This document shows positions 40,701-42,312 of a stretch of 42,312 bases of DNA, piece after piece. This stretch comes from an uncultured Planctomycetales bacterium. GTDB lineage: Bacteria; Planctomycetota; Planctomycetia; Isosphaerales; Isosphaeraceae. The translations under genes were made by a program, and so were the position numbers. Every line of letters starts with the position of its first letter. Within the stretch, counting starts at the first letter, position 1. The stretch is taken from the NCBI GenBank assembly GCA_903926465.1, contig CAIYJE010000036.1:1-42312 (forward strand), given 5' to 3'. The notes under the pieces are model-generated. The model made no database searches. It had not been told where the DNA came from and saw nothing but the letters and a program-made list of their open reading frames with translations.

Positions 40701-42312
40701 AGAGCCACCCGTCGTGGTATAGGTGACCGTGGGGGTGTAGGTCAAAGCATTCGTGGTCAGCGTCATCCTGGAAACGGCCGTGGCAGCAAGATTACCACCA
40801 AAAGTCACCAGGAAGGTCGGGGATGCACCCGTCACGGTCACATTACCACCACCGTAGATCCCGGCGATTGCGTTCTGAACGTCAGCGGCCAGAGCGTTAT
40901 AGGGAATCGCAACCGTGGCCACGGACAACCTGGTGGTCGGATCAACCCCGGTCAGGATAAAGGTTCCGCCGTTGGGGGTACCTGTCAGGGTAATGGTCTG
41001 GGTCGGCGGTACTGTTGTTCCCGCGGTAATCGTGACGGTGGGCCTGTAAGTCAGCCCGGCGGTATTCACGGCCAACTGCGGAACAACCGGTACACCTGCC
41101 AGTGTGCCGGTGTAGGTGATCACCCAGGTCGGGCTGGCACCGGTAACGGTGACGTTGCCGGCGCCGTAGATTGTGGCGAGGGCAGTCTGGACGGTTGCAG
41201 CGGTAGCGTTGAACGTGATATTACCTGTGGTCCTCAGTGTGGTAGGAGCCGCGGGGCTCACACCCGAGACCGTGAACGTGCCAGCCACAGCCGAAAGAGA
41301 CAAAGAGAGTGTCTGCGTGGGCGCAACGTTTGCCACGGTGATAGCAGCGGTCTTCGCCAGGGTGCTGGTACCCAAAGTCATGGCCTTGACAGCAGCAGCA
41401 GCCAAGGTGCCACCGAAGGCCACGGTGTAAGAGCCTGGAGTTCCAGACACCGTAACATTACCGGTACCGTAGATCGTGGCCAGCGCGGTTTGAACCTGCG
41501 CTGGAGTGGCATTGTAAGCCAACGCCGCGGTGGTGCGGGTCACCGTTGGAGTTAACGGGCTGGAACCTGTCAGGGTGAAGGTGCCGCTGCTGGGGCTTCC
41601 AAGTACGGTGACGGATTGAATAACCGGGAACGTGGCGGCTGCCGAGGTAATCGCAATGCTGACCGAGGGAGTATAGGTCAGCGTGCTGGTACCCAGCTTC
41701 ATCATTGGCACGATGTTGGTAACCAGGCTGCCAACGAACGATACCGTGTAGGAGCCATTCCCACCCGTTACGGTCACATTACCGGCCCCGTAGATCGGGG
41801 TCAGAGCCGCCTGAACCACCGCCGCTGTTGCGGTGGCCGGAATGGCAACCGTGGTCGTGGTGACCGTAGGAGTCAGCGGGCTGCTACCGGTGAGGGTGAA
41901 AGTACCACCCGTAGCAGCGCCGGTAAGGGTGATGATCTGAGAGCCGACCTGGGTCTGGGTAACCGCCACAGGGTTGAACGAAATGCTTGTTGCATTGATG
42001 TTCATGAACTGGGAGGCCGTGTTATTGAAGCTGGTGTTATAAGCCGCGCTATAGGCATCCTGGGGAACGATAGGTGGTGGCTGGTCGGCCGCGAACACGC
42101 TTTTGGTGGTGGCCGTGCCGGTAAAGGCTGCCTGAAGCGCTGCGAAGTTATAACTGACCGGAGTAGCGGTCGCACTGACGTGGAACACCATGAAGGTGCG
42201 GGTATCTGGCCCGTAACCCGGGATCGTCATCCCGGTTCCGCCGCTGGACTGCTGTGGCACGTCACCCGTGTAGTAATCGAGACGGCTATCCTGGGCCGGG
42301 AAGCCGGTGGGA
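37785..42312 (-). CDS. Giant modular multicopper oxidase with repeat insertion (5' truncated by window)
   Basis: The frame is open to the window edge, so the N-terminus is missing; at least 1508 residues are present. Numbering here is from codon 42260. Residues 20-100 are cupredoxin-like sequence (TRTFMVFHVSATATPVSYNF). Residues 101-620 hold five repeats of about 104 residues. Residues 625-825 return to oxidase sequence: PKAIQETFEMTYGRM, HVVHFHLFNVQVI and WHCHVLSHEEMMMM (806-818), the copper-binding end of a CotA-like multicopper oxidase. Then come a fibronectin type III domain (about 840-930), Ig-like beta-domains, a HYR-like domain (SATDKAGNIATATFTVTV) and calcium-binding-type repeats (AGNDTI, GGTGNDLF, GGAGNDT). 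It may oxidise metals or phenols outside the cell. Confidence 0.9.
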   Translation of the reverse strand, partial: PTGFPAQDSRLDYYTGDVPQQSSGGTGMTIPGYGPDTRTFMVFHVSATATPVSYNFAALQAAFTGTATTKSVFAADQPPPIVPQDAYSAAYNTSFNNTASQFMNINATSISFNPVAVTQTQVGSQIITLTGAATGGTFTLTGSSPLTPTVTTTTVAIPATATAAVVQAALTPIYGAGNVTVTGGNGSYTVSFVGSLVTNIVPMMKLGTSTLTYTPSVSIAITSAAATFPVIQSVTVLGSPSSGTFTLTGSSPLTPTVTRTTAALAYNATPAQVQTALATIYGTGNVTVSGTPGSYTVAFGGTLAAAAVKAMTLGTSTLAKTAAITVANVAPTQTLSLSLSAVAGTFTVSGVSPAAPTTLRTTGNITFNATAATVQTALATIYGAGNVTVTGASPTWVITYTGTLAGVPVVPQLAVNTAGLTYRPTVTITAGTTVPPTQTITLTGTPNGGTFILTGVDPTTRLSVATVAIPYNALAADVQNAIAGIYGGGNVTVTGASPTFLVTFGGNLAATAVSRMTLTTNALTYTPTVTYTTTGGSQTLNFVGAPAGGTFTLAGTNPATRLAVRTAALPITASATDIQTALAAVFGVGNVSVTGSAAPFAITFGGTLASLNVPALTVATTGLTSTGSVIVTQPALNSASTVTLNIQPKAIQETFEMTYGRMMANLGVELPGTNGTTQTTISYVMQDPATEILNGISISPVTMNDGTQLWKIVHNGVDTHVVHFHLFNVQVINHVGWDGQVRNPDANEVGWKESLRMDPLSIIFVAMRAVLPQTNFGVPDSIHALDPTQPVGGMMGFTNIAPDGTPTTVMNQVVNFGDEYMWHCHVLSHEEMMMMRPINVLETKTLPAAAALSTTITNNATGGVVLTWTDPTPAATSSGNTSNEVGFRIERAPYTGTVTGAFVAVGNAPANTTTFTDTTATAGISYYYRVVTYNAAGDAPASNQVLFIPPATVLSVATTSATGWYNAGKTIPIQLTFGSAVTVTGRPTLTLNNNAVATYASGSGTAVLTFNYLVAAGQDIARLNYTATGITLGTATIVGTTSRKAAVLTLPAVGSTADALYTTNIGIDTVVPVVTAPASITSPLTTTTGALITIPTTGTGAGTATDAFSGIATTTFTPASGTVFPAGVTTVTYSATDKAGNIATATFTVTVSYAGIIGTELVVVGTAGNDTITVNGANPASVPVTVNGVAVAGSPFNLPNTVTDIRVSGLAGNDTITVTGSFAAILDGGTGTNNFVVTGFNPTTSPTVVAQIIGSGADTVTQVGNAGYTLTNTSLTSPGSLTTITMSGVTTANLTGGTGNDLFTVSGWTGRGTLTGGGGVDTVYDSNNVNFTVSNTSLTAGTMVMTLASVANAILIGGTGNNTFAVSGTENAILSGGAGNDTMTASGSGNVVMIGGAGLDTLSNSGTGQTIMISGTTAYDTNAVALQAILTYWASTATVAAKIAALSSTAGITGGYKFTGGTGGTVTQDPAATVNVLTDTGTGGLVWFVVKSTDRATTKGTDTRTNLV
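40401..41960 (-). repeat. Five ~104-residue repeats inserted in the multicopper oxidase
   Basis: Five units with period near 310 bases. Each has GGTFTLTG, a VQTALATIYGAGNVTVTG-type block and a TFGGTLA-type block, then a TLTYTP-type link. Divergence between units indicates an old duplication. Similar repeats occur in planctomycete surface proteins; no named family is claimed. Confidence 0.9.

Overview
The window looks chromosomal and most likely comes from a planctomycete. Three things point that way: PEP-CTERM proteins occur next to an exopolysaccharide cluster; a giant surface protein carries an N-terminal motif of the LEPR-XLL type (LDLLEQRIVLS); and the very long modular surface proteins combine FG-GAP, Calx-beta, Ig-like and calcium-binding repeats in the way common in that phylum. 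The genus cannot be named from sequence alone.

Layout. 1-1421: right part of an IS3-family insertion sequence, with orfA and orfB joined by a -1 frameshift site. 2692-8000: a PEP-CTERM zone with one plus-strand PEP-CTERM protein, an orphan NarL/LuxR-type response regulator, and two paralogous PEP-CTERM proteins with choice-of-anchor-R-like bodies. The gaps here are wide and rich in hairpins, short repeats and possible operator sites. 8989-24157 (all minus strand, transcribed right to left): an exopolysaccharide cluster. In transcription order it holds a Wzc/BY-kinase with a Tyr-Gly tail, a fused lipid-carrier sugar-phosphotransferase/glycosyltransferase, an O-antigen-polymerase-like membrane protein, four GT4 glycosyltransferases and an HldE-type ADP-heptose enzyme. 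25655-27088: divergent from this cluster, an NtrC-like regulator in which nearly every catalytic residue has been lost but the DNA-binding helix-turn-helix remains. 27354-30558: a cyclic-phosphate-processing receiver protein and a second O-antigen ligase/polymerase with a TPR tail. 30861-32309: a two-gene unit of a twin-arginine, cysteine-rich small protein and a membrane protein with two thioredoxin-like domains. 33025-42312: two giant surface proteins. One is an FG-GAP/Calx-beta/Ig-like protein. The other is a CotA-like multicopper oxidase, cut by the window edge, with Fn3 and calcium-binding-type repeats.

How the genes may work together (inference). BY-kinase, initiating transferase, polymerase and glycosyltransferases would assemble a surface polysaccharide. 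PEP-CTERM proteins usually need an exosortase and co-occur with such polysaccharides, but no exosortase is in this window. The long gap between the BY-kinase and the NtrC-like gene contains a TATAAT element on the BY-kinase strand followed directly by an 18-bp perfect palindrome, a good candidate control point for the polysaccharide operon.

Most notable observations: (1) the NtrC-like regulator is a pseudo-receiver plus pseudo-ATPase with an intact HTH; (2) both giant surface proteins seem to have repeat arrays inserted inside a host domain (14 FG-GAP units inside a Calx-beta domain, five ~104-residue repeats inside a multicopper oxidase); (3) a PNPT-GT4 fusion; (4) an (YG)11 tyrosine tail on the BY-kinase; (5) a cluster of AYTACCCTGA sites upstream of the response regulator; (6) a paired palindromic element of about 195 bp. 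No tRNA, rRNA or CRISPR array was seen.
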